Shown piece by piece: positions 47,374-59,300 of a DNA stretch of 64,000 bases. The notes under the pieces are model-generated. The model searched no databases, was not told where the DNA came from, and was given only the letters and a program-made list of their open reading frames with translations. The DNA lies in contig NZ_JABTEX010000001.1 of the NCBI RefSeq assembly GCF_015711645.1, forward strand, positions 496,001 through 560,000, read 5' to 3'. The DNA is from Planomonospora sp. ID82291 (GTDB lineage Bacteria; Actinomycetota; Actinomycetes; Streptosporangiales; Streptosporangiaceae). Numbering within the stretch: the stretch's first letter is position 1; the number at the start of each line of letters is the position of its first letter. Both the position numbers and the translations under genes were made by a program.

Positions 47374-48191
47374 TCCCGCTTCACATCCTCGATCATCTTG
47401 AGGGATACGTGCTCAGGATAGGCCCACAGCCGTACGGCCTCATATCGGTTTTGGATAGCGGTCACGATATCGGGATCGGTCGAGACCTGCCCTTGGGCTG
47501 GTGAGTCCGCGTGGACGGTGATCGGATAACCGTTCGGCAACTCGGCGATCATGAAGGCTCCCGCCAATCCCGGAAGGCATTCCGGGTCGACCACCTGGAT
47601 CGAGACGGCGGGCCGCCGCGCGACCTCCAGTAGGTGGCCGAGTTGCTCTCGCATGACTTCCTGGTCACCGACCCGACGACGCAGCACACCCGCATCGATG
47701 AGAACAAGGATCAGCGGAGGGGCGTCCCGGTCGAGGATCTGTTGCCGTCCCATACGTGCTGCAAGGCGCTCATCCACCTCCTCCGGGGTGATCCTGGGCT
47801 CTCGGCTGAACAGATGGCGCGCGTAGGCCTCCGTCTGCAGCAGGCCCGGGACGAGCAGCGGGTCCCAGGAGCGGAGGACGAGGGCGGTGGGTTCGATCTC
47901 CTCGGCCCAGCTGCGGAACCAGACCGGGCCGCCGGGGCGAGAGACGATGCGCTGGTAGAGGCCGGTGAAGGAGACGCCGTCGGCCTCGCCGAAGAGCCGG
48001 TCCAGCTTCTCCGCGTCCGACCGTGACGGGGTGCGGCTGGCCATCTCCAGGCGGCTCACCTGCGTCTGCGTGCACCCCAGGCGGGCGGCCACGGCGGCCT
48101 GCGAGAGCTGGGCGGTCTCGCGCAGGCGGCGCAGCTCCGCGCCGAACCGCACGCGCGGCGAGCCCGGGTCCAAAGACGACGCGACGCTCAT
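47364..48191 (-). CDS. WhiJ-like XRE-family regulator (HTH plus DUF5753)
   Basis: 275 residues from ATG 48191 with a perfect AGGAGG ribosome site. Residues 15-75 are a helix-turn-helix (LRRLRETAQLSQAAVAARLGCTQTQVSRLEMASRTPS). DUF5753 fills residues 95-270 (SWDPLLVPGLLQTEAYARHLF ... QLGHLLEVARRPAVSIQVV). It overlaps a DUF397 gene. A relic of an RsbW-like ATPase about 600 bp upstream recalls the usual three-gene WhiJ/DUF397/anti-sigma set. Confidence 0.93.
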   Translation of the reverse strand: MSVASSLDPGSPRVRFGAELRRLRETAQLSQAAVAARLGCTQTQVSRLEMASRTPSRSDAEKLDRLFGEADGVSFTGLYQRIVSRPGGPVWFRSWAEEIEPTALVLRSWDPLLVPGLLQTEAYARHLFSREPRITPEEVDERLAARMGRQQILDRDAPPLILVLIDAGVLRRRVGDQEVMREQLGHLLEVARRPAVSIQVVDPECLPGLAGAFMIAELPNGYPITVHADSPAQGQVSTDPDIVTAIQNRYEAVRLWAYPEHVSLKMIEDVKREWT

Positions 48192-48512
48192 CGCATTCCT
48201 CCTCAAATAGCAAAAAACGGTCTTTTCGATTAATCGACTGCACCGGCTCCACACCACACCACACCGACGGCCGTCATTATCGGGCGTCGCGTGGATTGCC
48301 GACCCCATTACCGATCAATCGACGGAAAGGCAGTCTAGACAGAGGACTTCTCCGCCGGACAGCGCGGAAAAGAAAGCAGTTCATCACCTCCGGCCGGATC
48401 GCGGAGGGCGGGATGCAGGGCGTGGGGGCGGAGTGCGGATCAGGTCGCGCGCCCGTCCGGCGGACCCCTCCTCTCCGCCGGAGGCGTCGGACGGGTGCGG
48501 AAGGGCGGAACC
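48192..48512. promoter_or_regulatory. Upstream region of the WhiJ-like gene with repeated CGATYAATCGAC
   Basis: About 320 bp without a gene. CGATTAATCGAC (48227-48238; within the 12-bp palindrome 48226-48237) and CGATCAATCGAC (48312-48323) lie 85 bp apart and differ at one base. The first is 35 bp before the regulator start. They are candidate binding sites for the XRE protein. The rest shows no further signal. Confidence 0.45.
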
Positions 48513-48800
48513 ATGACGGCGGGCGAGCGGTACGAGAGGTTCATGCACCTGGTGCGGCTGGGCTGGGACCTGCACGGTCTCGGCGTGTGCGCCTCGCTGG
48601 TCCTCCCGGCCGGCGGGGAACCGGTCCTGGAGGTCCGTACGGCGGCCGGTGACCCGGTCCGCATCACCGTCATCCGGCGCTACTGCGGCTGGGTCTTCAC
48701 CTGGCGGCCGTGGTGGGCGCGGCTGTGGCGGCGGGACAGATGGGTGGTGGCCGAGGCCGACAACGCCGCCGACATCATCATGGCCGAGGTGAACGCATGA
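48513..48800 (+). CDS. Small hypothetical protein
   Basis: 95 residues from ATG 48513 with an AAGGGCGG ribosome-site candidate. It reads like a soluble alpha/beta protein (ERYERFMHLVRLGWDLHGL; VLEVRTAAGDPVRITVIRRY; GWVFTWRPW). No family recognised. It lies between a WhiJ-like regulator and an anti-sigma relic, where small proteins of this kind are often found in actinomycetes. It has normal codon use for this genome. Confidence 0.6.
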   Translation: MTAGERYERFMHLVRLGWDLHGLGVCASLVLPAGGEPVLEVRTAAGDPVRITVIRRYCGWVFTWRPWWARLWRRDRWVVAEADNAADIIMAEVNA

Positions 48801-49074
48801 GAATGCGCGGCCCGGTCCGCCATCGCGAATCCCCGGAGAATTCTCGGACACCGCCCGGAACATCCGGCAGCGGGAATTCCCGGGAAACGCGGCGTCCGTT
48901 TCCCGAGCCCGGGAATGGGCCAGGGACTCACTGTCCGGACATCTGTCCGCCCCGGCCCTCGACGACCTCCTGCTCCTGCTGAGCGAACCGGTCGCCAACG
49001 CGGTCGTGCACTCCGACTCCGGCCGTATCGAGGCCGTCGGGTTGACTCTCCCCCGGGGGAAGGGGCGACGGTGA
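48799..49074 (+). pseudogene. Remnant of an RsbW-like HATPase (anti-sigma) gene
   Basis: In this frame, with no usable start codon, the translation has EFPGNAASVSRAREWARDSL and LLLLLSEPVANAVVHSDSG. These match the opening and the N box (SELVTNAVxHS) of RsbW/SpoIIAB-like ATP-binding proteins. The frame then stops after about 15 residues, before the G1 and G2 boxes that complete the ATP site. Start and 3' half are lost, so it is a decayed partner of the WhiJ/DUF397 pair. Confidence 0.65.
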
Positions 49075-49102
49075 ACGGATCAGAGTGTGATTGGGGTTGA
49101 CG

Positions 49103-49921
49103 ATGGTTCAGCTGGTGCTGATCGGCACGTTCTCGGCCATGACCAGGCTGTCGGTCAAGGCGCTGCGCCGCTACGACGAGCTGGATCTGCTGCGGCCGGC
49201 GAAGGTCGACGCCTCCAACGGCTACCGCTACTACGCGCTCAGCCAGGCGGGCAGGGCGGAGACGATCCGCAGGCTGCGGGCGCTCGACATGCCGATCGAG
49301 GAGATCAGGCGGGTGCTGGCGGCCTCCCCGGCGGAGGTCTCCGGCCTGCTGACCGCGCACCGGCGGCGACTGCGGGCGGAGCGCGATCGCCACGATCACA
49401 TGCTGGCCGTCGTCACCCGGTTGATCGACGGCGAGGAGAGCCTCATGGACTACACGATCACTGTCGAGACCCTGCCCGCGCAGACCGTGGCCTCGGTGCG
49501 CCGCCGTACCGATCTGGCCGGTGTCGGCGCGGCGGTCGCCGAGGGCTTCGGCACCGTCATCGGGGTCCTCACGCAGGCCGGCCGGCAACCGGCCGGCGCC
49601 CCCTTCCTGGTGTTCCACGATGTCATCGACACGGACAACGACGGCGACATCGACGTCTGCATACCGATCGCGTCACCCGTCGCCGCGCCCTCCTCCGTGC
49701 AGGTCGGCCGGACGGACGAGGTCACCGCCGCGGTCACCGTCCACCAGGGCCGCTACGACGAGGTCGCGCGCGCCTATCACGCCCTGACCTCCTGGATCGC
49801 CCGGCACGGTCACGAGATCGCCGGTCCGCCGCGGGAGACCTATCTCAACGACCCGGCCGTGACCGCCGAGACGGACCTGCTCACCCAGGTGGCCTGGCCG
49901 ATCCGGCGGCCGACGGAGTGA
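49103..49921 (+). CDS. MerR-family regulator with GyrI-like effector domain
   Basis: 272 residues from ATG 49103. Residues 1-70 are a MerR winged helix (LSVKALRRYDELDLLRPAKVDASNGYRYY), followed by the dimer helix (residues 75-115). The C-terminal 150 residues (DYTITVETLPAQTVASVRRRT ... ETYLNDP) are a GyrI/SOUL-like ligand-binding domain, as in BmrR. Such proteins activate efflux genes when they bind cationic drugs. No obvious target gene is adjacent; it is convergent with treZ. Confidence 0.9.
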   Translation: MVQLVLIGTFSAMTRLSVKALRRYDELDLLRPAKVDASNGYRYYALSQAGRAETIRRLRALDMPIEEIRRVLAASPAEVSGLLTAHRRRLRAERDRHDHMLAVVTRLIDGEESLMDYTITVETLPAQTVASVRRRTDLAGVGAAVAEGFGTVIGVLTQAGRQPAGAPFLVFHDVIDTDNDGDIDVCIPIASPVAAPSSVQVGRTDEVTAAVTVHQGRYDEVARAYHALTSWIARHGHEIAGPPRETYLNDPAVTAETDLLTQVAWPIRRPTE

Positions 49922-49968
49922 TCATGAGTTGACCGACCGCACTCCGCCCGGCGAGGGCGGCGGAGCCG

Positions 49969-51699
49969 TCAAGCGGTCAGTCTGAGGACCGCCAGGGAGC
50001 GGGCGGGCAGGGTGAGGTCGTCGCCGTCGAGGTGGGTGCCGGGGTCGGAGGCCAGGACGATCTCGGCGGGCCGGACCCGGAGCGCGACCGGGGACCGGCC
50101 GAGGTTGGCGGCCACCCGGAACGCGCCCCGGTGCACCACCAGCCAGGAGTCCTCGTGCTCCACCCGGACCCGGTCCAGGCGCGGGTCGGACAGGTCGGGG
50201 TGGGCCCGGCGGAGCGCGATGAGCGCCCGGTACCAGTCGAGGTGGGCGCGGTGCGCGTCCTGCTCCAGCTCGCTCCAGTCGAGCTTGGAGCGCAGGAACG
50301 TCAGCTCCTCCCCCGGGTCGGGCGCCTTGTCCGCCCAGTCGTCGTAGCCGAAGCCGACGAACTCCCGCCGCCGCCGGTCGGCCTCGCCCTCGCGCAGCTG
50401 CGGCTCGACGTGGTCGGTGAAGAACAGGAACGGCGTGCGCGTCCCCCACTCCTCCCCCATGAACAGCATCGGGGTGAAGGGCGAGGTCAGCAGGAGCCCG
50501 GCGGCCAGCCGGAGCGCCTCGGGGTCGACCCGGTCGCCCTCGGCCCGGTTGCCGATCTGGTCGTGGTTCTGCGCGCAGACGACGAACCGGTGGCCGGGGA
50601 CGTGCCGGGCCGGGCGGCCGTGGCTGCGGCCCCGGAACGACGAGTAGGTCCCGTCGTGGTAGTAGGCCGAGGTCAGCACCTTGGCCAGGGCGGCGGCCGG
50701 GGACCCGGACGGCCCTCCGGCGAAGTCGTCATAGTAGCCGTGCCGCTCGCCGGTGACCGCCGTGTGCAGGGCGTGGTGCACGTCGTCGTTCCAGGCGGCG
50801 GCCAGGCCGTACCCGCCGGCCTCGCGCGGGGTCATCAGCCGGGGGTCGTTGAGGTCGGACTCGGCGATGAGCGTCAGCGGGCGGCCGACGGCGGCCGACA
50901 GGGCGTCCACCTCTCCTGCCAGCTCCTCCAGGAAGTGCACGGCCCGGTCGTCGTGCAGCGCGTGCACGGCGTCCAGCCGCAGGCCGTCGACGTGGTAGTC
51001 GCGCAGCCACTGCAGCGCGTTGCCGATGAAGTAGCGCCGCACCTCGTCGGAGCCGGGGCCGTCCAGGTTGACCGCCTGGCCCCAGAAGGAGGAGGCGGAG
51101 GAGTGGAAGTACGGGCCGAAGGGGGCCAGGAAGTTGCCGGACGGGCCGAGGTGGTTGTAGACGACGTCGAGGATCACGCCGAGCCCCTGGCGGTGGCAGG
51201 CGTCCACGAACCGCTTGAACCCGTCAGGACCCCCGTAGTTGTCGGTGACGGCCCACAGGTCCACCCCGTCGTAGCCCCAGTTGCGCCCGCCGGGGACCGG
51301 CGGCACCGGCATGACCTCGACGAAGTCGACGCCGAGGGCCACCAGGTGCTCCAGCCTGCCGATCGCCGCCTCGAACGTGCCCTCCGGGGTGAAGGTCCCG
51401 ATGTGCAGCTCGTAGACGATCGAGCCGGGCAGGGCCCGGCCCGTCCACAGGTCGTCGCTCCAGGTGAACCGGTCGTGGTCGTAGACCCGGCTCGGCCCGA
51501 AGATCCCCTCGGGCTGCCACCGGGTCCGCGGGTCGGGCAGCGGGTCGCCGCCGTCCAGCCGGAACCGGTAGTCGGTGCCGTGCCCGGCCCCCGGCACCTC
51601 CGCCGACCACCAGCCGCCGTTCCCGCGCCGCATCGCGTGCCGGGTCCCGTCGATCTCCACCTCGACGGCGCCCGCCTGCGGCGCCCACACCTCGAACAT
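49969..51699 (-). CDS. treZ: Malto-oligosyltrehalose trehalohydrolase
   Basis: 576 residues. It cuts trehalose from the end of malto-oligosyltrehalose. The N-terminal CBM48-type sandwich (FEVWAPQAGAVEVEIDG) precedes the GH13 barrel. The nucleophile is in DGLRLDAVHAL, the acid in LIAESDLNDPR, and the third acid in CAQNHDQIGNR. It starts three bases after treY ends, the last gene of glgX-treY-treZ. Confidence 0.95.
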   Translation of the reverse strand: MFEVWAPQAGAVEVEIDGTRHAMRRGNGGWWSAEVPGAGHGTDYRFRLDGGDPLPDPRTRWQPEGIFGPSRVYDHDRFTWSDDLWTGRALPGSIVYELHIGTFTPEGTFEAAIGRLEHLVALGVDFVEVMPVPPVPGGRNWGYDGVDLWAVTDNYGGPDGFKRFVDACHRQGLGVILDVVYNHLGPSGNFLAPFGPYFHSSASSFWGQAVNLDGPGSDEVRRYFIGNALQWLRDYHVDGLRLDAVHALHDDRAVHFLEELAGEVDALSAAVGRPLTLIAESDLNDPRLMTPREAGGYGLAAAWNDDVHHALHTAVTGERHGYYDDFAGGPSGSPAAALAKVLTSAYYHDGTYSSFRGRSHGRPARHVPGHRFVVCAQNHDQIGNRAEGDRVDPEALRLAAGLLLTSPFTPMLFMGEEWGTRTPFLFFTDHVEPQLREGEADRRRREFVGFGYDDWADKAPDPGEELTFLRSKLDWSELEQDAHRAHLDWYRALIALRRAHPDLSDPRLDRVRVEHEDSWLVVHRGAFRVAANLGRSPVALRVRPAEIVLASDPGTHLDGDDLTLPARSLAVLRLTA

Positions 51700-51702
51700 C
51701 GA

Positions 51703-54088
51703 TCAGTCCCTTTCCAGCAGTGCGACCGGGTGGCAGGAGAGCAGGTGGGCCATGGGGATGCGCCCGGTGTGCTCGGCGCCGGACAGCAGGTCCCGCCAGT
51801 GGCCGGGCGGGAGCGTGAGCGTCTCGCTCCCCCAGCCGCCGCGCCGCTCCAGGCCGACGGGGAGCCGGGTCGCCACGGCCACGGCCCGCTCGCCGCGGGC
51901 GAAGGCGACCGCGTGCTCCCCGGTCTCCAGCGGGACGTACGGCGCCGCGGGGTCGATCCGCCGCCGCAGGCCGAGCGCCTGCCGGGTGACCAGCAGCTTG
52001 GCGGCGTCCCAGCCGGACCACCCGGCCCCGGACGGCCCGACGGACCCGGACGATCCGGCGGCCCGGACGGCTCCGGCGGCCACGGAGTCCTCGGCGGCCC
52101 CGGCGGACCCGGCGGACCCGGGACCGCCGGGCGTCCCGTCCGCGGCGAGCATCCAGGCGCGCAGGCCGAAGTCGACCGGGCGGCGGTTGTCCGGGTCCAC
52201 CAGGGAGAAGTCGGTGATCTCGTTGCCCCAGTACAGGTCGGGCACGCCCGGCATCATGAGCTGGACGAGCTTCTGGCCCAGCGAGTTGGACCGGGCGTAG
52301 GGCTCGATCCGGGCGGCGAACTCCCCGATCGAGGGGCCGCACTCGTCGATCGCCCGCTCCACGAAGGCCCGCAGGCCCTTCTCGTAGGACGGGTCGGGCG
52401 TGGCCCAGGAGATCGCGGTCTTGGCCTCGCGGGCCGCCTTGAACAGGTAGTCGAAGAACCGGTCCGGGCCGATCGGCCAGGCGGCCATCAGGTTCTGCCA
52501 GGCCAGGTAGTCCAGCGCCGGGTCGAAGGAGACCTTCGCGGCCCACCCCTCGACCGCCTCCGTCCACGCGCCGGGCAGCTCCGACAGCACGGCCAGCCGG
52601 GCCCGGACGTCCTCCGAGCGCTTGGTGTCGTGGGTGGACAGGGTCGTCATCGTGCCCGGGGCCATCCGGTGGCAGAACGCGTGGAACTCCTCCACCGGCG
52701 AGCCGAACCGGTCGGGCTCGCCGCCCACCTCGTTCAGGCAGGACAGCGGGTACCAGCGGTAGAGGGCGGTGTCCTCGACCCCCTTGGCCATCACCGGGCC
52801 GCAGGTCTGCTGGAACCGGACGACGGCCTCGGCCGGGCCGTACAGCACCTTCTCCACGGTCTCGGCGACGGGCGCGCCCTCGGGCAGCCGCGCGGCGGCC
52901 AGCTCGCCGGCCGCCTCCACGATCGCCGCCGAGGCCGCGGGCACCGCCTCCCCGGGGACCGCGTAGGCCCGGTAGACCGGCATGGCCGCCAGCAGTTCGG
53001 CGAGCGTGTCGCGGTCGGTGCCGACGACCGCGTGCAGCCGGTCGATCTCGGCGCCGAAGAACAGGTCGAGGACGTGCTTCTTGGCGGCGTAGACGACCTC
53101 GGCGTAGTCGCGCGGCATGCCGGTCCGCCGGACGAACTCCTCGACCAGCGGTTCCTTCCCTGCCGGGTCGACGAAGAGCCCGGTGATCCGGTTCAGCGCC
53201 TCGTAGCCGGTGGTCCCGTCGCACGCCCAGTCGTCCGGGAGCCGCTCGTCGCCGACGAGGATCTTCTCGGCGACCGTCCACACGCCCGACGCGGCGCGCA
53301 GCCGGGCCAGGTAGCCGCGCGGGTCGGCCAGGCCGTCGGGGTGGTCGACCCGCAGGCCGCCGATCACGCCCTCGGCGACCAGGTCCAGGATCACCCGGTG
53401 GGTGGCGTCGAAGACCTCCGGGTCCTCCACCCGCAGGCCGATCAGCGAGGACACGTCGAAGAAGCGCCGGTAGCCGGGACCGCGCCGCCAGTCGACCAGC
53501 CGGTAGTGCGTGTCCGGGTAGGGGAAGGCGTGGTCGTGGTAGCGCAGCACGTCGCCGTCCACCACGGGCGCGGTGTCGTCGCCGATCACCGGCATGTTCA
53601 CCTTGCCGCCGGTCCACTCGATGTCGAACCACCGCGCGTACGGCGAGGCGGGCCCCTCGGCGAGCACCGACCACAGCGGCGCGTTGCCCGACTCGGGCAC
53701 CGGGACCGTCATGTGGTTGGGCACGATGTCCACCACGATGCCGATCCCGTGCCCGGCCAGCGTCGCGGCCATCGCCCGCAGGCCGTCGATCCCGCCGAAC
53801 TCCTCGCGGATCCGCGTGTGGTCGGTGACGTCGTAGCCGTGCCGCGACTCGGGCACGGCCTGCAGGACCGGGGAGAGGTAGACGTGGCTCACCCCGAGGT
53901 CGCGCAGGTAGGGGGCGAGCTCGGCGACCCGGTCGAAGCCGAAGTCGGGGGTCAGCTGGAGGCGGTAGGTTGACACCGGAGCCGCCCCGGCGGCGCCCCC
54001 GGCCCGGGCGGCGGACACGGACCCGGCCGCGGATCCGGAAGCGGGGCGGGTGCCGGACACGGACTCGGACGCGGGGCCGGACACGGGC

Positions 54089-54096
<8 letters not shown>
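51703..54096 (-). CDS. treY: Malto-oligosyltrehalose synthase
   Basis: 797 residues from GTG 54096, overlapping glgX by 8 bp. It turns the reducing end of a malto-oligosaccharide into a trehalose unit. STYRLQLTPDFGFD opens the GH13 barrel after a Ser/Ala/Gly-rich extension of about 40 residues. VDHPDGLADPRGYL, AEKILVGDE and STHDTKRSEDVRARL are exact family motifs. Another low-complexity stretch (GSAGSAGAAEDS) interrupts the part near residue 660. A later start near residue 40 would give the usual length. Confidence 0.95.
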
Positions 54097-56194
<2,098 letters not shown>

Positions 56195-56305
56195 TTCACC
56201 GCCCTTCAGCGGTGTGGAGACATGCCCAATGCTCCCCCGTACATGCATGTTCCGCCATCTCCGGCGCGCCGGATTTCCGCCCCCGCCGCCCGCCCGGTCC
56301 CGGGC

Positions 56306-59300
56306 TCAGCCGGAGAGCCGCGCCCGCAGCTCCCGCAGGGCGGGTCCGTGGACGCGGACCCCGGCGCGGCGCACGAACGCCTCGGCCGCCCGCAGGTGTT
56401 CCGCGGCCCGGTCCCGGTCGCCGGCCGACAGGGCCAGCCGGGCCAGGCACAGGTCGGTGACCGACCAGCCCAGCAGGCGTCCCGCGTGCGGGGCCAGGCG
56501 GTCCGCCAGGACCCGGCCGGCCTCCGCCTCCCCGAGCGCGGCGCACAGCTCGCCGGCCGCGTCCGCGACGAACCGGTAGCCCAGGTCGGGCAGGAGCTCC
56601 GCGCACCCGTCGCGGGCCAGGCCGGCGAAGTCCGCCCGCGCCTCCTCCGCCCGGCCCAGGTCGGCCAGGGCCAGGCAGCGCAGGAGCCGCCAGGGCCGCT
56701 GCCCGGGGCGCGCGCCGAGGGTCTCCTCGGCCAGCGCCAGCGCCTCGGCCGGACGCCCGTCCGCGCGCAGGGCCAGGAAGCGGAGCGTCTGACGGCGCAG
56801 GTGCGCGTCGTCGCGGCCGAGCGCCCCCTCCGGGTGGGCCGCCTCCGCCTCCTCGGCCGCCGCCAGCGCGTCATCGAACCGCCCGTCGAGATAGGCGTGG
56901 ACCGCGCTCTGCCAGGCGGCCAGACCCGCCAGCGAGGGCAGCCGGAGCCGCTCGGCGTTCTCCCGCAGCCAGGCGAGGGCCTGCGCCGCGCCGTCGCGCT
57001 CGCCCCGGGCGGTCCGCTCGACGTGGTCGGTCTCCCGGCCGATCCACTCGGTCACTAGGTCGCCGGTGCGCACGCCCAGCTCCACGATCTCGTCGATGAC
57101 CGCCCGCCGCAGGTCGTGGTCGTCGCCGGAGCGCAGCAGCAGCTCCCAGGCGATCAGCGTCCTGGACAGGGCCCGCTCGTCGCCGCCGCGGCGCGCCAGC
57201 CGTACGGCCTGCGCCGCCCGCTCCAGGCTCCGCGCGACGGGCCGGCCCGTGGAGCCGATGAACGCCGAGGCGGCCAGCAGCCGGGCGCGCCACGGCGAGC
57301 CCTCGGCCAGGTCCGAGGCGAGCGCCCGGTCGATGCGCCCGGCGAGCCGCTCGACGTCGGTCACCTCCTCGTACATGGCCGTGTAGATCTGGTCCGACAG
57401 GCCCAGCGCCGCCCGGGCCAGGCGGTTGTCGTCGCCGAGGTCCTCGGCGATCCGCGCGGCCTCCTCCAGCCGGGCATGGGCGGCCGTGCTCATGCCCGCC
57501 GCCGCCTGCGCCTCGGCCAGGTCGAGCAGGAGGTCGCAGCGGAGCGCGTCGTCGGACCGGGGCAGGGCGCCGGTCAGGGCGACCGCCCGCTCCAGGTGCT
57601 CCACCGCGTCCTCGTGCGCGAACTGGGCCGCGGCCTGCGCCGCCGCGCGCCGGGCGTAGCCGACGGCCTTGGCCGCCGTGCGCCCGCTCAGCACCCCCTC
57701 GCCGTAGTGGTGGGCGATCTCGACCAGCCGGGTGCCGCCCCGCTCCTCCAGCACCTCGGCGATCCGGTCGTGCAGGCGCCTGCGCCGCAGCGGCGGCAGC
57801 GCCTCGCGCAGCACGTCGCGGACGATGTCGTGGACGAACCGGCAGGCCGGCCCGTCCCCCTCGGTCAGCAGCCGGGCCCGGACCGCGGCGTCGAGGACGT
57901 CGAGCACCTCCTCCTCGGGCAGATCCACGACCCGGAGCAGGACGTCGGCGGGCGCGTCCCGGCCGAGCAGGGCGGCGGCGGCCAGCACCTCCTCCGTCCC
58001 GGGCGGCAGCCCCGCCAGCCGGCCGCGCACCACGTCCGACAGGCCGGCCGGCGCGACCGGGCCCGCCGGGACCGCCGGGACCGCGCCGGTCAGCGGGGAC
58101 CCCGGGGTCCCCGAGGTCCCGGACCCCTCGGCCAGGTGCAGTACCTCGCCGAGGAAGAACGGGTTGCCCGCGGTGAGCCGGACCATCTCCGCGGCCCGGC
58201 CGGGGTCGGCCCCGGCCCGGCCGAGATACGCGCGGACGTCGTCCTCGGCCAGGCCCCGTACGGCGAGCCGCCGCACGTGCGCCAGCCGCGCCAGCGTGCC
58301 GAGGGCGTGCTCCAGCGCCCCGCCGGGCCGTACGTCGGTGTCCCGGTAGGCGGCCACCACGGTCAGCTCCGGGCAGAGCCGGGTCGAGGCGAGGAACTCC
58401 AGCAGCCGGATCGAGGAGGCGTCGGCCCACTGGAGGTCGTCCAGGACGATCAGGACCCTGCCGTACCCGTTCAGCCGCCGGGCGAAGGCCTCGTAGAACC
58501 GGAACCGCCCGCCCTCGCCCCGCCCTCCCGCTCCGCCGTACTCCCCCGGCCCCGCAGGACCCGCGCCCGGTCCCGCCTGACCCGGACCGGATCCGGCCGC
58601 GTCCACCGGCCCCGATCCCGCGTCCGCGCCCGCCCCTGGTTCCGCGCCCGGTCCCGCGTCCGCGCCCGACCCTGCGTCCGCGCCCGACCCCGCGTCCGCG
58701 CCCGGTCCCGCGTCCGCGCCCGACCCTGGTTCCGCGCCCGACCCTGGTTCCGCGCCCGGTCCCGCCAGCTCCGCGGCGGCCTGCGTCCACGGCCAGAAGG
58801 GCGGGGCGCCGCTCCCGTCCCAGCAGCGGCCCCACGCCACCCGCCGCCCGGCGGCCTCCGCGGTCGCGGCGGCGTGCTCGGCCAGGCTCGTCTTGCCGAT
58901 GCCGGGCTCCCCGGCCAGCAGCACCACCCGGTGCCCGTCGCCGGTGACCGCCCGGTCGAGAACGGCGGTCTCCGCGCCCCTGCCGACCAGCCGGGGCGCC
59001 GAGACCACCGAAGCGGCCGACCCCGCCGACCCCGCCGACCCCGCCGACCCCGCCGACGGCAGGGTGCCCGTCCCGGACGCCCTGCGGACCTGGGTGCGAG
59101 GGGTGAGCGCCGGGTCCTGGGTGAGGATGCGCCGTTCCATCTCCCGTGCGGGCGGCCCCGGGTCCAGGCCGAGCTCGTCCGCCAGGAGCCTGCGACCCTC
59201 GGCGAGTACGGCCAGCGCGTCCGCCTGCCGCCCGGCCTGGTAGAGGGCGTGCGCGCCGAGCACGCGGAGCCGTTCCCGCAGCGGGTGGGCGGCCACCAGC

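Noticed and set aside
46856-47401. Rightward frame upstream of rhuM
   Set aside because: No domain, poor codon position bias, and it overlaps the DUF397 gene on the other strand.
48710-48982. 90-residue rightward frame across the anti-sigma relic
   Set aside because: The other frame shows clear RsbW-like motifs; this one is Pro/Arg/Ser-rich shadow.
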